DNA of 64,000 bases, taken from the NCBI GenBank assembly GCA_029204225.1, contig CM055113.1, positions 28,051,873 through 28,115,872 on the forward strand, given 5' to 3'. Shown piece after piece: positions 44,046 to 56,348 of the stretch. The first letter of the stretch is position 1; every line of letters starts with the position of its first letter. The position numbers and the translations under genes are program-made. The notes under the pieces were generated by a model. It saw only the letters and a program-made list of their open reading frames with translations. It searched no databases and was not told where the DNA came from. Source of the DNA: Diphasiastrum complanatum (lineage: Eukaryota; Streptophyta; Lycopodiopsida; Lycopodiales; Lycopodiaceae).

Positions 44046-44806
44046 ACAATTCTCATACGGAGGGATATGCTCACTTTTGTCGATAGGAGCGCTTAAACCT
44101 ATTAAAATGAGTAGAAGGAACCGATTTAATATGATTGTGAAAAGCACGAGAAGGCCCATGTTAGGCCATAGAGAAGTGAGTGTCAACAGACACACAACAC
44201 ACAACAACTCCAAATTAGCCAAGGCACCAAAAGCGAGAACACAGTTGGGAGCGAAAAAATGAAAAAACTAGAAACAGAAGCTAGGAGCAGAAGCAGAAAT
44301 ACAGCTGGGTGGCAAGAAGTGTTAAAAACCATTGCTAGGAAGGAGGGAAGAAACCGTAATAAGAAAAAGTTTTAAAAAACACAGGTAGTAGGAGGCTGCA
44401 GAAGAGAACCTACAAGCAACCTAAGCCAGAAGTTGATCAGAAAGTTTCCTCACCAAAAACCACGTAGGAAAAGAGGCTATTTGTACATCGATAGAAGAGG
44501 AACAAGTGAGAAACTGGACCAGAAGTTATCGTCTACAGCCAGGTCGCCATTCTCTCCAGTGCAACAGCTGTTAACGTCTCTTTTTCCACCATTTTCGCCA
44601 TCGCTCCTCGCGCCACAGAGCAAAAAATAGTCTTTGAAAGAGAAACAATAGATTTGTCTAAAGTATGTTACTAGCTAGACCTTGAGCCTCACTAATACCA
44701 TCGTACTCTACACCCTGAACTCGATTTGGGTATTCTGCTGGATTCATGTAAAAACATGAAATAATGACTTAAGAAGAGAGAAATATGGAGAGAAAGAAAC
44801 AAAGCA

Positions 44807-44809
<3 letters not shown>
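44046..44809. other. Stretch without a recognisable gene
   Basis: Purine-rich between 44220 and 44480 (AGAAGCAGAAAT-type words). No coding motif seen. Confidence 0.45.

Positions 44810-44866
<57 letters not shown>
44810..44866 (+). repeat. Compound (TA)n(GA)n microsatellite
   Basis: TA tract 44810-44838 followed by GA tract to about 44866. Downstream to 45110 a loose 33-42 bp repeat (GAGAAATTGTAGAGAATAGT, GAGAAATTGAGAGGCATAGA) continues. Confidence 0.95.
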
Positions 44867-44869
<3 letters not shown>

Positions 44870-44959
44870 TGTAACATTGATGCTATGGGAGGAATTCAAG
44901 ATGGTAGATATGGAAATTGAGAGGGATAGATACAGAAGATAGTGAGAGAAAGCAATGAG

Positions 44960-45090
44960 AAATATTGAGATGGAAAGTGCGAGAAATTGTAGAGAATAGT
45001 GAGAAATTGAGAGGCATAGAAAAATTGTAGAGAATAGTAAGAAATTGAGAGGCATAGAAAAATTGAAGGGAATAGTAATATAAATTGAGA
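44960..45090 (+). repeat. Short tandem repeat, about 40-bp units
   Basis: AGAAATTG(T)AGAGAATAGT and AAATTGAGAGGCATAGAAAA alternate three times. Minus-strand frames across it (rich in Ser, Phe, Leu) are artefacts of the repeat. Confidence 0.75.
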
Positions 45091-45110
45091 GTGGTAAGAG
45101 AATCTAGAGA

Positions 45111-48100
45111 GAGATACCTGCCACCATCCCACAACAAAACCGCACAAGTTAGTACAATGGGGAAGACAGGTGTCATAGCTTAGCGTTAGTTGTTATCCAT
45201 GTCCAAAAGAAAGTATATCACTTTAACATCATAAATAGCATTTAAAATCATAGTCCTGTCTTCCCAAACAGCAGAATGTTTTTTAGTGACAGGCCAAGTC
45301 CTAACATTACCGTATCAGGGCTTGTGCCATGCTGATCAGTTTGTTGGCAATTGGTCCATATCAGTTTATATTGTTTTGAACAATAGTATGAATAGTTTTT
45401 AACCGTATATATTTTAACTAGCTAAAAGACATGGTGTGGGTGATGGTGTTAGGGCAAATCCATGTCGTTCTAACCCATGCAACCCTTGTTTCAAGTCACA
45501 CACTATTGTCCGTACTCCTGAGCATATCCATGCTTTCCAGTCATATCTCACCACAAATCTAATATGACATTCGAATAGGTATCATTTACTATAGCCATGA
45601 TTGAGTGTTATTCTGAGCAAACTAACGTTTATCAGAACTACAAATTCAACCCATGGTATTTAGGACTTCATTCTGGATAAGTTATAAATTATAGAAGAGG
45701 TCTTCGCGGTTTTTACAAGATATTAGAAAAGATCCATGCCATTCTAATCCTTTTGTAAGAACCACGTGTCTTATGCATATCCACGCTTTATAAGATTGTT
45801 CTATCGAAAACCTTACAAAGATACCTTATAAGTCTTTATCATTGGATTTGTCAGTAGACAATCGATTTTAAGAAGTATGTCGTTCAAGGTTAAATTATAA
45901 CAAGTCTTTATTTATTCGAATTGGTCATAGAAAGTTGGTTACGTTCATAGAACGAAAGCATCATTTCCTTGACAAGACTTAAAAAACGTAGGTTATTTGT
46001 ACACAACCTGAGATTTGTTGGGAGAAGTCATACCTGGATGATTGTAGACGTGTTTTCTTGAGAGGATGCCATATTATTCCTTCGAGTGATTTGTTTTCTT
46101 TAGAACAAAGTCATTCAAAGTGTTATTGTCACATAAAGTCTATCCATCCTTGCTTTGAATCAAATTTATATTGTCGAAATCAATATCTCGAAATAGCATC
46201 AATCCAATTGCTATATCATGTTAGAGTGAGAGATTTATATATGTGTGCACAAGTTTATTGATACGTGGTTTGAAACCGAACCTAAACAAATGAAGTAAAA
46301 GAAGGCCGTAGTAACAATCGATGTTACATGAACACGAGACGTAAATGTTCTCTCTATTAGTAATCGAATGCTAGTAAATTTTTCATTATAGAAACTAGCA
46401 TTTGAGAACACATCGTAGAGTAGCATAAGAGATACTAATTTTTTTTATGCATGTTGTGTATTCAGCTATAACTTATTATGCATGATTTTGAGCCATAATT
46501 CTGTGAAATAGAATGAAAACTTGTCTTGGTCCATTGCTGGGGATGGCCTTTCATCATTCAGTAGACAGCTAAGTAGATAGACAATCCATCGTTGGACAAT
46601 CCATCTATGTGTTTTTGTAGCAAAAACAAGCATTCAACAATGTATATATGTCATATATCATTGGACAACCGTGGTACTTATGTATTATGGAAGCTTGGAC
46701 CAGCAATCAATGATGTATATATGCCATAGATCACTAGTGAGCCGATCAAAGACAACAACCACGAAAAAATCAGATGCTCCATCACTGCCCATGTAGCGTG
46801 AGCACATGCATTTAGAAGTGAGTCAAAAGTATGAGACAAAGCCGTTGCTGGCCAGCGGGCAAATTCATCACATAAAATATGTAAAATTTCAGAGATGGTC
46901 CATCACTGGTCAACGGACCTCCTACCACAAAAAACTTTGCTATCAAGATGCTATGATTATTATTGTGGAGTGAGGACACTTCCCACCCACATTTGAAAAA
47001 GATTGCACAACTAAAGAGATGAGTGCATCAACAAGAGATGAAACAAACCACACACCATGAAGTGGAAACCGACGGTCTTTTTGCAATGAGCAACCTGCTG
47101 AACTCTCCTCACACCATGTTTTGGAAAAGCATTGGTCAAGAATGGGTGATATATAGTGGTTTGGAGGAAGCTTCGTGAAAAGTGGCAACGAATCCTATCC
47201 ATTCGTTTAAGCTAAGCTTAAAACCATATTAGAACTTAGCCATGAGAATCCTTCCTTGAACAGTAAGGGTCCTTCTCATTTCTTTGTAGGGGTATGTTGA
47301 CTTGAGCCTCCTTTTCAGTGATTGGAATTTTTTTTCCAAAGAGCTTGAATGAATATTGATGATATTTTTGTTGGTTTGTTTTTCCCTTCCAAGATCCATT
47401 GTAGGAAGGATCGAGAACTTGAATTCTTAAAGAGTCTGTGAACATTCAAAATTTTCTTTTATGGGATAGCTGATTGTGTCTTCTTTATCCCCTTGTTCTA
47501 CAAACAATTCCCTCTCAACATTTGCATTGCTAGCTGAGCTCTTAGGGCTAAGAAACAATTTTGGAAGAATTATAGAGTCCAAGCCTCCTTAGTTGTAGTG
47601 TGGAAGGGCTATCTGAGTCAAAAGTAGAAACTTTCTTGCAGAGAGGACCATCAATAGGATCAGACCTGCAATAGTCACTGATGAAACTATCCATATGAGA
47701 GCTGGAGGGGGAGCAATTTTCTTTGGAGGAGCTCTCTAATCAGCTAGTACTACAAGATCTACCAAGGAAGGGAATGCCAAAGCCAGAGGGATATTTGATC
47801 AAAGAGAGGGAAGAAGTGCGAAGAGACTTTTTCCCACACTCCAGGGGCTAGTCCAGGCACACTAACAATTGATGGATTCAGTTTCTATGTGTGGGTCACA
47901 TCATCGTCATCTCGAGAGAGAGCCTTTTTCACAGTCTCATTTATACTTTGGGGTAGTTTTGGACCTCATCACATTAACTTCAATAAAGACAAGGAAATTT
48001 AATGGAGTTCCTAGAGATTAACAAATGTGCCAATTATGTATATGGGGAGAAGGAGAAATAGAGAAGTACTTTATCTTTTGTTCTACAATGTACTTTAGGA

Positions 48101-48215
48101 TAAAAGAGGTAACAATACTTGTTTACAGACCACCTATTACACTTCACTCTTTGGTCTTACATGAGAAACCAAGATGTGTTGTCTTGATGTTACAACTTGG
48201 AAACAACAGATGTTG
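45111..48215. other. Long stretch without a recognisable gene
   Basis: Only short frames. The words ATCATTGGACAA/CCATC.TTGGACAATCC and ATGTATATATG.CATA.ATCA recur loosely at 46550-46740. I found no LTR ends, domains or RNA gene. Confidence 0.45.
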
Positions 48216-48720
48216 CACTCATTATGGGGTTTAGTGTAGTCTCATATCACATCCTTCTCCAAATGGCGCCCTTGGAAAAGAGACCATAGTCTCAAACTGA
48301 AGAAAACCGACTTTATGATTTGCTGAAAATATTGTTTCTCAGTATCCCACAAGAGGACCTGGAATCACCCATCTGCCAGTATGCCACACTCATTATGTAG
48401 TCTCATATCACATCCGTCTCCAAATGATGCCCTTGGAAAAGAGACCATAATCTCAAACTGAAGAAAACTGACTCTATGATTTGCTAAAGATATTGTTTCT
48501 CAATGTCCCACAAGAGGAACTAGAATCACCCATTTGTCGGTATGCCACACTCATTATGGGGGTTCAATGTAGGCTCAGATCACGTCCTTTTCCAAATGAT
48601 GCCCTTGGAAAAGAGACCGTATTAGTCTCAAACTGAAAAAAACCGACTCAACGATTTGCTGAAGAAATTGCTTTTTAGTGTCCTACAGGACCTAATGGGT
48701 GATTCCATGCCCTCTTGAAT
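48216..48720 (+). repeat. Three tandem units of about 160-170 bp
   Basis: Units begin CACTCATTATG at 48216, 48387 and 48548 and share CATATCACATCC, AAATG.(T/C)GCCCTTGGAAAAGAGACC, TCTCAAACTGAAGAAAAC and ATTGTTTCTCA. A fourth, partial unit may follow to about 48830. Units 1 and 2 also carry the GAATCACCC word shared with 43.9 kb. Confidence 0.9.
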
Positions 48721-50079
48721 ATTTTTGGCAAATCATAGAGTGGGATTTCTCAAATTTTCTCAAGAAATTGTTTCTCAGTGTCCCAAAAGAGGTCCTAGAT
48801 TCACCCATCTTCAAGCATTTGAGTGACTTCATGTCATGTTCTGGGGCCCTATGAAATACTTTTTTGAGTAAATCACACAGTAGATTTTCTCAAACTCTTT
48901 AGCTCCCCCTATCACTTTGGACAAATGGTCTGAATTAAAAAAAAATCAATGTTTCTAAATATTCCAACAAGATCCTAAACGACTCCTCCTCAGTCTTCTT
49001 TCTTCTTGATCTTCAAGCCCTTTATGTCTCTCAAGCTTCTCTTTTCGATACTTCGGTGGCCATTTTCTTTGGTGCCCTTTCCCATGACCCCCTCTCTTTC
49101 AAAGAATTTATTAATCAATTTATCATCCCTCGATCCAAAAGGTTTATCAGTTTTGATTTCGTTGGCAACCAACTATTTTTTATTTCACTTTAGTTCCAAG
49201 ATGGGTGTCTTAGAGGTTCTCCTCGCCTCCCCTTTCAGATTTAAATTTTTTTTGGTTTTCGCTTTTAAATTCAACAATGTCTTTGGTTTGCTTAATGCTT
49301 CCTCCATTTCCCTGCTGATCCACCTTTCGCTCTCTTTTTTCCCTTCCAAATTTAAATATATCCTTTTTGGCCTTCTCTCTAATCTAGGTGAGTCTAGATA
49401 TTGAGGATGATTTCAATTCTCATTTCTCTTTGTATGTCAGAGTTTGCATCTTATGGAATTTGGCTAATGCTCTCCCTTCTCTGCTCAATATTTTTTATGG
49501 TGATGGCTTCTATGAACAATCTATACACTTCAGCCCTCTATGCCCTTCTGCTCTGCATCTAGTGGACAGTTGTATAGGGCATGCAAACATATTTATTACA
49601 TAGTGTTTAGGTTGCTTGGCCTTATCATGAATGCACATCCATCTGTCCATAGATACCCACTTTTTCCAATCGAATTATTTCATGCATTGAGCAAGTACTC
49701 ATCATCTACAAGTCCGATTCCGATTGGAGATGAATAGAGATTAAAATAACCATAGTTAAGGCCCTCCACTATCATAGTAGGTAATCATGGCACACATGTT
49801 TTGCATTGTGGTTATCATTTATTTTGTCGACATTATGTAGATTAGTTTGATGGAAGAAGAAATGGCTTATTAGTATTTTGGTCATGGCCTATGGTTGTCT
49901 TGTTGTCTATTTTCTCTATACAAGATAATAAAGTTTTTTTTTTGGATTGTGCTTTTTTCTTTCTACAGTAGGTCATTCTTTGTTGAATGACTTCTTGTTT
50001 GCTCCTACAAAGAGAGCAAGCTCCTCTCAATGTGTGGTTCGACCATTTCCATCTTTGCTTTGCAATTCTTTTGAACTAG
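48721..50079. other. Stretch without a recognisable gene
   Basis: A 132-codon plus-strand frame (49006-49404) is rich in Phe, Leu and Ser, with no motif and a pyrimidine-rich base composition. I regard it as non-coding. Confidence 0.4.
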
Positions 50080-50595
50080 GAGTGATTTGACATTTTGGAT
50101 GCACATTATTCTCAATGTGCTTGCAAGAACTGAGGCCAAGGGAGCATATGATTCTGGAGACTATTGAGAAAAAGAACCATCTTCCCATCTTCATTAGTTT
50201 TTGCATTGGATGGCTGCAAGTTTTTAGGAATGGGTTGCAACTCTTGAAAATACTCCCTCATGGATTCATTTTTTGACATTTTCAGGAGAGTGAGGCTTCT
50301 TCTCAGTTGTAATATCTTGCTTATGGAAGAAGATCCATACATTCCTTTTGGCAAGTCCCATATTTGCTTGGATGTCTAAGGAGAGTACATATGCATTAGC
50401 TTAAGGCTTTAGCAAAAGCAAAGCCTTTGTTTTGTTATCTTTTTTTGCCCATGATGCTCTTCCTTGAAGATCTTCTAGCTTTTCTTCATCACCTGAGACA
50501 ATCTCACACAAAACATGGTCATGCAATGCCATCTCCATCTTAAGCTTACATGGATGGAAGTTCTCCCAATTGAACTATTCTATGGCTTGGCACTG
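50080..50595 (-). pseudogene. Copia-type gag relic
   Basis: On the minus strand, FNWENFHPCKLKMEMAL and GDEEKLEDLQGRASWAKKDN resemble the gag N-terminus. After frame breaks, ILQLRRSLTLLKMSKNESM, the UBN2-type core (L.LKM...ESM..Y...L), leads to VLFLNSLQNHM (cf. LNSLP in intact gags). Several stops. No LTR found next to it. Confidence 0.6.
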
Positions 50596-51124
50596 AGTAA
50601 TGAATGTCATTTTCATAATAGTATTGCAAAACTATGACTATTAAAGAGATTAGAGACTCTAAACCTTAAACCATATAAATTTTGGCTTTATGGAATGTGT
50701 GCTCTATTCCAAAGAACAATCTGTGTTCCAGTCTTGGGAGGGGCCCATGAGAGAATTGACACTCCAATTCCCACCTTTGGTAGCTTCGAAAAAAACTGGA
50801 CTCATCGCAAACTTTGGATTGTGGACTTCCATTAATGGCCACACACAATCTTAGGGAGTCAATGTAAAACTAGTCAGGATCATTTTCGCATAATTCAAGC
50901 GACCACCTGCCAACTGATTTAGGTAACGACATAATTATGATAAGTTCTTTGATGAAATCCAATCTTCCAATCATCACCTTTGGTAGCTTGAGAAAAAAGC
51001 TGGACTCACTGCGAATCAATGGAAAAGGATGGGTGAGTTTGGACTTGCTTCTAAAAGATGGTCCTCAACAGAAAATGGGGGGCAGCAATGACCACCACTC
51101 GAAAATTAGCTCGTCAAAAAAAGT

Positions 51125-52030
51125 GGAGAAAAATAATTTGGTACCTGCCACTTGGAAATATTTCAAACATATGTTTACAGAAAATTCGGTACTTTTGGAT
51201 GAGAAGAACCAAGCTATGTAGACTTGGACCAGTCTCACACAAGGAAATGCACCTGTGCAAGAGTATGTGGACAACTATAGAGTAGCCATAATGTGCATAT
51301 TGGAAGAGGTTCTAATGTTCTTGCAGGTATTCCACTTTGTGAAGGGCTTGCATGATAGCCTTCAACCTTTCATGAGAAAGGAGTGCGGCTGCAAGCTTCC
51401 ATAGGGAAGCACAGATGATGGCCCTTTACTATGAGGATGACAAAAAAGGACAAGGATTTTGAGATGCCTATTGCAGGAGGAGCCTTGGGGTAAGAGAAAG
51501 TTTAAGAAATGGAAGGTTTAATATGGGCAAGAGCAAGTTCATGGTGTCAAAAAGAGTAAAGGCGTGGGTGCCTCAAAAGGAAAAGGGTGGTATGGGGTGT
51601 CCAATGTCCAAGGGGGCTAGCACTTTTTGATATTGCAAGATTTGGAGTGGGCAAGAAAAGATTATCTTTGTTTTGGTTGTCTAGGCATAGTTGAAAGGAG
51701 TGTCTGTGCAATCCTTCATGAACCACATATGGTTTGCAAGTTGAGGAGGCTAATCTAATTCAAATTGAAGATTTAGATCAAGAAGAACCTCAAGTTTATT
51801 CGCGACTCAAGAATGTCTTGGTGATTCAAAAGGCTGACTCTATTCCTTTGACATAACTATCAAGAGCGACACAATACAGGTATCAATTTCTTTGCACTTC
51901 TTTGATTGTTATGTGTGGATAATTTTGTGGTAGAGATTTATTGATTCTATTTGATACTAGGTCCTCACATAATGCTATTAACTCCACTATACTATGGAGT
52001 TGGACTCTTTTACATAGATAGATGATGATT
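51125..52030 (+). pseudogene. Ty3/gypsy gag-protease relic
   Basis: From LVPATWKYFKHMFTENSV the frame continues, across one stop at 51220, with APVQEYVDNYRVA and FVKGLHDSLQPF, matching the Retrotrans_gag pattern (W..L...F..., EY...F..L, F..GL). Near 51655 YLCFGCLG is a degraded zinc knuckle. At about 51948 LFDTRSSHNAIN matches the gypsy protease site (DTGSSHNFI) with Gly changed to Arg. It is interrupted by many stops. This is the only gypsy-type sequence I can support in the window. Preceding sequence (50937-51100) is not assigned. Confidence 0.65.
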
Positions 52031-52160
52031 AAGAAAGATCAAAATCATTTTGTGTTGGTGATTCCCCAAGAATATCAAGCTAGAAGTCAAGTTTCTATAA
52101 AATAAAGATTTTTGGCAACATTGGCCATCTACTAGATGAGTCACTAGAATCCAAAACATT

Positions 52161-52274
52161 GGATATCCTAATTCAGATCAATTTATGAAGGAATTCTAGG
52201 ATATCCTAATTTAGATCAATTTATGAAGGAATCCTAGGATATCCTAATTTAGATCAATTTATGAAGGAATCCTA
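52161..52274 (+). repeat. Three tandem 38-bp units
   Basis: GGATATCCTAATT(T/C)AGATCA... starts at 52161, 52199 and 52237. The last unit abuts the copia gag relic. Confidence 0.95.
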
Positions 52275-53268
52275 TTTAAGTTCTTGAAAGGGTTCAATAG
52301 AAACAAAAGAACTTTTGGCATAACCCATGTGTGATGTTGCAACACTATCAATATACCAAGATACATCATTGAAGGGTGTAGAGGAGAAATAGGACACCAT
52401 GAGTGTCTCTTCTCCTTCACTTGCAAATAAGTCTTCTATGGTAATGTTGGCTTGATTGTCTTGATTCTTCTTGTACTTGGAGGTAGAAGAATGAGATAAA
52501 TCATCTCCTTCTCCATCATAGTCTTTGTCCTTTACTTTGACCTTGTCCTTCTTGAAGTGTTGTTGTTGTCCTTTGCCCTTGCTTCTCAATTTGTCCTTGG
52601 TGAAGACTGCCTTCTCATCTCCACCATCCTTCAATAAGAGTTTGTTGATCCTCAGCAACTTGTTCTCTTGCCTGCTTTCTTCAGCAATTAGAACTCCTTG
52701 AAGAGTTTCCAATGTTGGTAGCTCCTCTTCAATAGCATAAGTTTGGACAATGTTATCATACTCATCTCTTAATCCATTAAGGATTACTTGAACAAGTTTA
52801 CTGCTCTTCATAGTATCTCCAATGCATGCTAATTCTTTGTGAAGATCTTTAACTCTCATGACATAGTTTGAAGCACTCTCATCAACTCTCTGATAGCTTA
52901 GAAATATTTGGTTTCTAAGTGTGAGCAGTCTTGATATGTTCTTTGCTTCATAAATTGTCCTAAGGATATCCCAAGCGTCCGTGGTTGAGGTGCAAGAACT
53001 TATCTCTCTTAACACTTCATTGGACATTCATCTTGATAAAATGAAGAGCAATCTTGGATCTCTTTTTGAAACTCTGATCTTCATTAGGAGCTTCAGGTTC
53101 TACTTCAATTCCTAACACAATGTCCATTACATCTTGAAGAACCAATAATGATTCCATTCTTATCCTCCAAATAGCATAATTGGAAGATGTTAACCTCTCA
53201 CCATGATCCAAGAGAAATGAACCCATGGATGTCATGTCCTCTTTTTTGAAATTTTCTAGTAATGACAA
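52272..53268 (-). pseudogene. Copia gag and protease start, nearly intact
   Basis: Minus strand, in two frames overlapping near 53020. The first (53268-53017) gives the gag N-terminus (LTSSNYAIWRIRMESLLVLQ). The second (53027-52272) gives 251 residues of the UBN2 core (DAWDILRTIYEAKNISRL, VMRVKDLHKELACIGD), a Lys-rich linker and the protease site as SWYIDSVATSHM, with the catalytic Gly replaced by Val. The zinc knuckle is absent. The frame ends at FQELK. It is the same family as the relic at 29.8 kb, sharing SNY.IW..RMES and VILNGL..EYDN.V. Confidence 0.9.
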
Positions 53269-53988
53269 GAAATGGAATTGAATGTGTTGCTACTCTCTAA
53301 ATCTAGGATCTAACTTAGAATGTTGATCCAACCTATTGAAATCTTGCAACAAAATATGTGAGATCTAGTTCACATCAGAGAATCAATCAACTTGAATTTG
53401 AATCTAGCCTCGATGTGATGATGAAGCACTAACAAGTTTGATGTCAAATTTTTCCACGAGTTTCAAAGAACTGAAAAACACTTTAGGATCTCACATGCAA
53501 CTCAAACACAACTCACTTGTGTAAAATGATGTGGCTATGACTTCACAAAACTTCTCTACACAATTCTATCTTTGATTGACGTACTCATAAATGGATTTTG
53601 AATCAAATAAGCAAAATGATCAAATCAAAAAGTGTCCACTCGAGTTTTGGGTCACTCCCTACCCCTCTTTAAGAGCTTATGACTCTTGCTAGGCTAATCA
53701 GTTTGATTTGGAACTGATTGCAATGGAAAGTATACTCTTCTAGCTTTCCAACAAGCTATAATGTCACTATATTTGGATCAAACAGTTAGGAGAACAAATT
53801 GGTTGACGTGTGCTGGTTTTCACACATGTGAAATACCTAACATTCGTACAAAACCTTATATGGTCTGATCACTTACAATTTGATCTCATTAATCGAACTG
53901 ATAGCAAAAAATGAAAAAACTGCTTTCTAGCTTGAATTGTCTCATAATTTCTCATGCATAAACAGATTATAGCATTAAGTGCTTGTAT

Positions 53989-54001
53989 GGCTTTGATACC
54001 A
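53989..54001 (-). other. Primer-binding site, one mismatch
   Basis: GGCTTTGATACCA on the plus strand, i.e. TGGTATCAAAGCC on the minus strand (A for G at one position). Confidence 0.75.
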
Positions 54002-54480
54002 TGTGAAAAAACCAACAAGTCACACATGTAGAAAAACCACAAATGTGATAATGACCTTCCCTAAGCTTTGTGATAGCACTTGGATGACAATTAGAGTGAA
54101 ATTCACAATCTAACACTAGAATCCAAGGCTAAAACACAATCTATAATGCAAATAATCAAAAGTAACTACATTCCACATGTGTGAGAAAGTACATTGAAAA
54201 TTAATTACATGAGAAAGAGGCTCATCTCGAGTTAGAGAGAGAATCACATGACAAGCTTACAAAATCACAATCCAAATTGACATGGTTTTGCTACAAAGTT
54301 TAATTCATCATCTAAAATAGTGAGGATTCTCACTTACATGTATAGGGAATGATGAAAACTCATAGTAGTACTAACATGCAACTACTTTTGTCCACATCTA
54401 CAAGTGTATCCTACCAAAATAGTGACACATAGGCTCGCTTCACTTTCCGTTGATAAATTTTATGTAGAATATCCCATTGT
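54002..54480 (-). mobile_element. 5' LTR of the minus-strand copia, cut by the telomeric array
   Basis: It ends (minus strand) TTTTTTCACA just before the primer-binding site. It contains GAGCCTCTTTCTC- and CACATGTGTG-type words like the LTRs at 28.5, 32.2 and 61.2 kb. Its outer end was not found and the telomere-like block begins at about 54490. Confidence 0.6.
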
Positions 54481-56082
54481 GGACTTGATTTTTCGGGTTT
54501 AGGGCTAAGGGCTTAAGGTTTAGGGTCTACGATTTAGGCCTTAGGGCTTAGGGTTAAGGTTTTAGGGCCAAGGACCAAGGGCTAAGGATGAAGGGTGAAT
54601 GGCCAATGGCGAAGGACAAATGACCAAAGGCTAAGGGCCAAGGGAGAAGGGTTCAAGGTTTAGGACTAAGGTTTAAGGATTTAGGATTTAAGATTTAAGG
54701 TTTAGGATTTAGGGCTAAGGGCTTAGGGCTTAGGGTTTACAAGTAAGGGACAAGGGTTTAGGGTTTAGGGTTTAAGATTTAGGGCTTAGGGCTTAGGGTT
54801 TAGGATTTAGGATTTAGAGCTAAGGGCTTAGGATTTAGGGTATAGGGTCTAGGGCTTAGGGCTTAGGCCTTAGGGCTTAGGGCATAGGGCTTAGGGCTTA
54901 GGGTCTAGGGCTTAGGGTTTAGGGCTTAGGGCCTAGGGTCTAGGGCTTAGGGTTTAGGGCTTAGGGCTTAGGGTCTAGGGTTTTAGTGTTTAGGGTTTGT
55001 GGTTAAGGGCCAAGGGTTTATGATTTAGGGTTTAGTGTTTAGGGTTAAGGACCAAGGGTTTATGGTTTTGGGTTTAGGATGTAGATTTTAGGGCTTAGAG
55101 ATTAGGGTTTAGAAATTAGAGTTTATGGTCTAGGGCCTAGGGTTTAGGATTTAAGATTTAGGATTTAGGGCTTACGGCTTAGAGTTTTGGATTTTGAGTT
55201 TACGGTTTAGAGTTCAGAGTTTAGGGCTAAGGGCTTAGGGTTAAGGGCCAATAGTTTAGGATTTAGGATTTAGATTTTAGGGTTTAAGATTTAGGGTATA
55301 GATTTAGAGGCTTAGGGTTTAGGGCTTAGAAGTTAGGATTTAGGGTTTAGGGTTTAGGGCTTAGGCCTAAAGGCTTAGGGTTTAGGGTTTAGAGTCAGGG
55401 GCTAAGTGCTTAGGGTTTAGGATTTAGTGTTTAGGATTTATAGTTTAGGGTTAAGTGCCAAGGATTTAGGGTTTAGAGTTTAGAATTTAGAGTTTAGAGT
55501 TTAGGGCTTAGGGTTTAGGATTTAGGGCTAAGGGCTTAGGGTCTAGGGTCTAGGATATAGGGTCTATTGCTTAGGGCTTAGGGTATAGGGTTTAGGGCTT
55601 AGGCCAAGGGTTTAGGGTTTAGGGTTTAGGGTTTAGGGTTTAGTGTTTAGGGTTAAGGACTAAGGGTTTATGGTTTTGGGTTTAGGATGTAGATTTAAGG
55701 GCTTAGAGATTAGTGTTTAGGGTTTAGGGCCTAGGGTTTAGGGTTTAGGATTTAGGATTTAAGATTTAGGGCTAAGGGCTTAGGGCTTATGGCTTAGAGT
55801 TTTGGATTTTGAGTTTAGGGTTTAGGATTTAGGGTTTAGTGTTAAGGGTTAAGGGCCAAGGGCTAAGAGTTAAGGTCGAAGGACCAAGGATGAAGGGTTT
55901 AGGATTTAGGATTTAGGGCTAAGGTTTAAGGATTTAGGATTTAGGGTTTAGGATTTAAGGTTAAGGATTTAGGGCTAAGGGCTTAGGGGTATCGCTTAGG
56001 GTTCACAACTAAGGGACAAGGATTTAGGGTTAAGGGCCAAAGGTTATGGTTGAAAATCTAAGGATCAAGGGTTTAGGGTTTA

Positions 56083-56159
56083 GGATTTAGGGCTAAGGTT
56101 TAAGGATTTAGAATTTAGGGTTCTTAAATTCTAAATCCTTAAACCTTAGCCCTAAATCC
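56083..56159 (+). repeat. Perfect 35-bp inverted repeat inside the telomeric array
   Basis: The arm 56083-56117 (starting GGATTTAGGGCTAAGG) is exactly complementary to 56125-56159, with a 7-nt spacer GGGTTCT. The strand of the telomere repeat switches here, then the array is interrupted by unrelated sequence. Confidence 0.95.
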
Positions 56160-56170
56160 ATACTTTGCAT

Positions 56171-56348
56171 GAGAGATAAAAAGACAACGCTTCCCTTTCC
56201 AAACCTCAACTCCTAGGCAATAGTGTAGCAAACCCAAATATTTAAGGTTTAGGATGCCTGAGAGATAAAAAGACAACGCTTCCCTTTCCAAACCTCAACT
56301 CCTAGGCAATAGTGTAGCAAACCCAAATATTTAAGGTTTAGGATTAGA
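56171..56348 (+). repeat. 89-bp direct duplication of non-telomeric sequence in the array
   Basis: GAGAGATAAAAAGACAACGC through TTTAAGGTTTAGGAT occurs at 56171 and again at 56260, essentially identical. It includes telomere-like ends. Confidence 0.95.

Noticed and set aside
49006-49404. 132-codon open frame as a gene
   Set aside because: Phe/Leu/Ser-rich composition from pyrimidine-rich DNA, no motif, no splice or promoter context, and an open frame on the opposite strand too.
50937-51124. Start of the gypsy gag from the Met at 50937
   Set aside because: Only the part from about 51125 resembles Retrotrans_gag; the preceding residues repeat words found on the other strand near 50750-50830 (TTTGGTAGCTT.GA) and are not gag-like.
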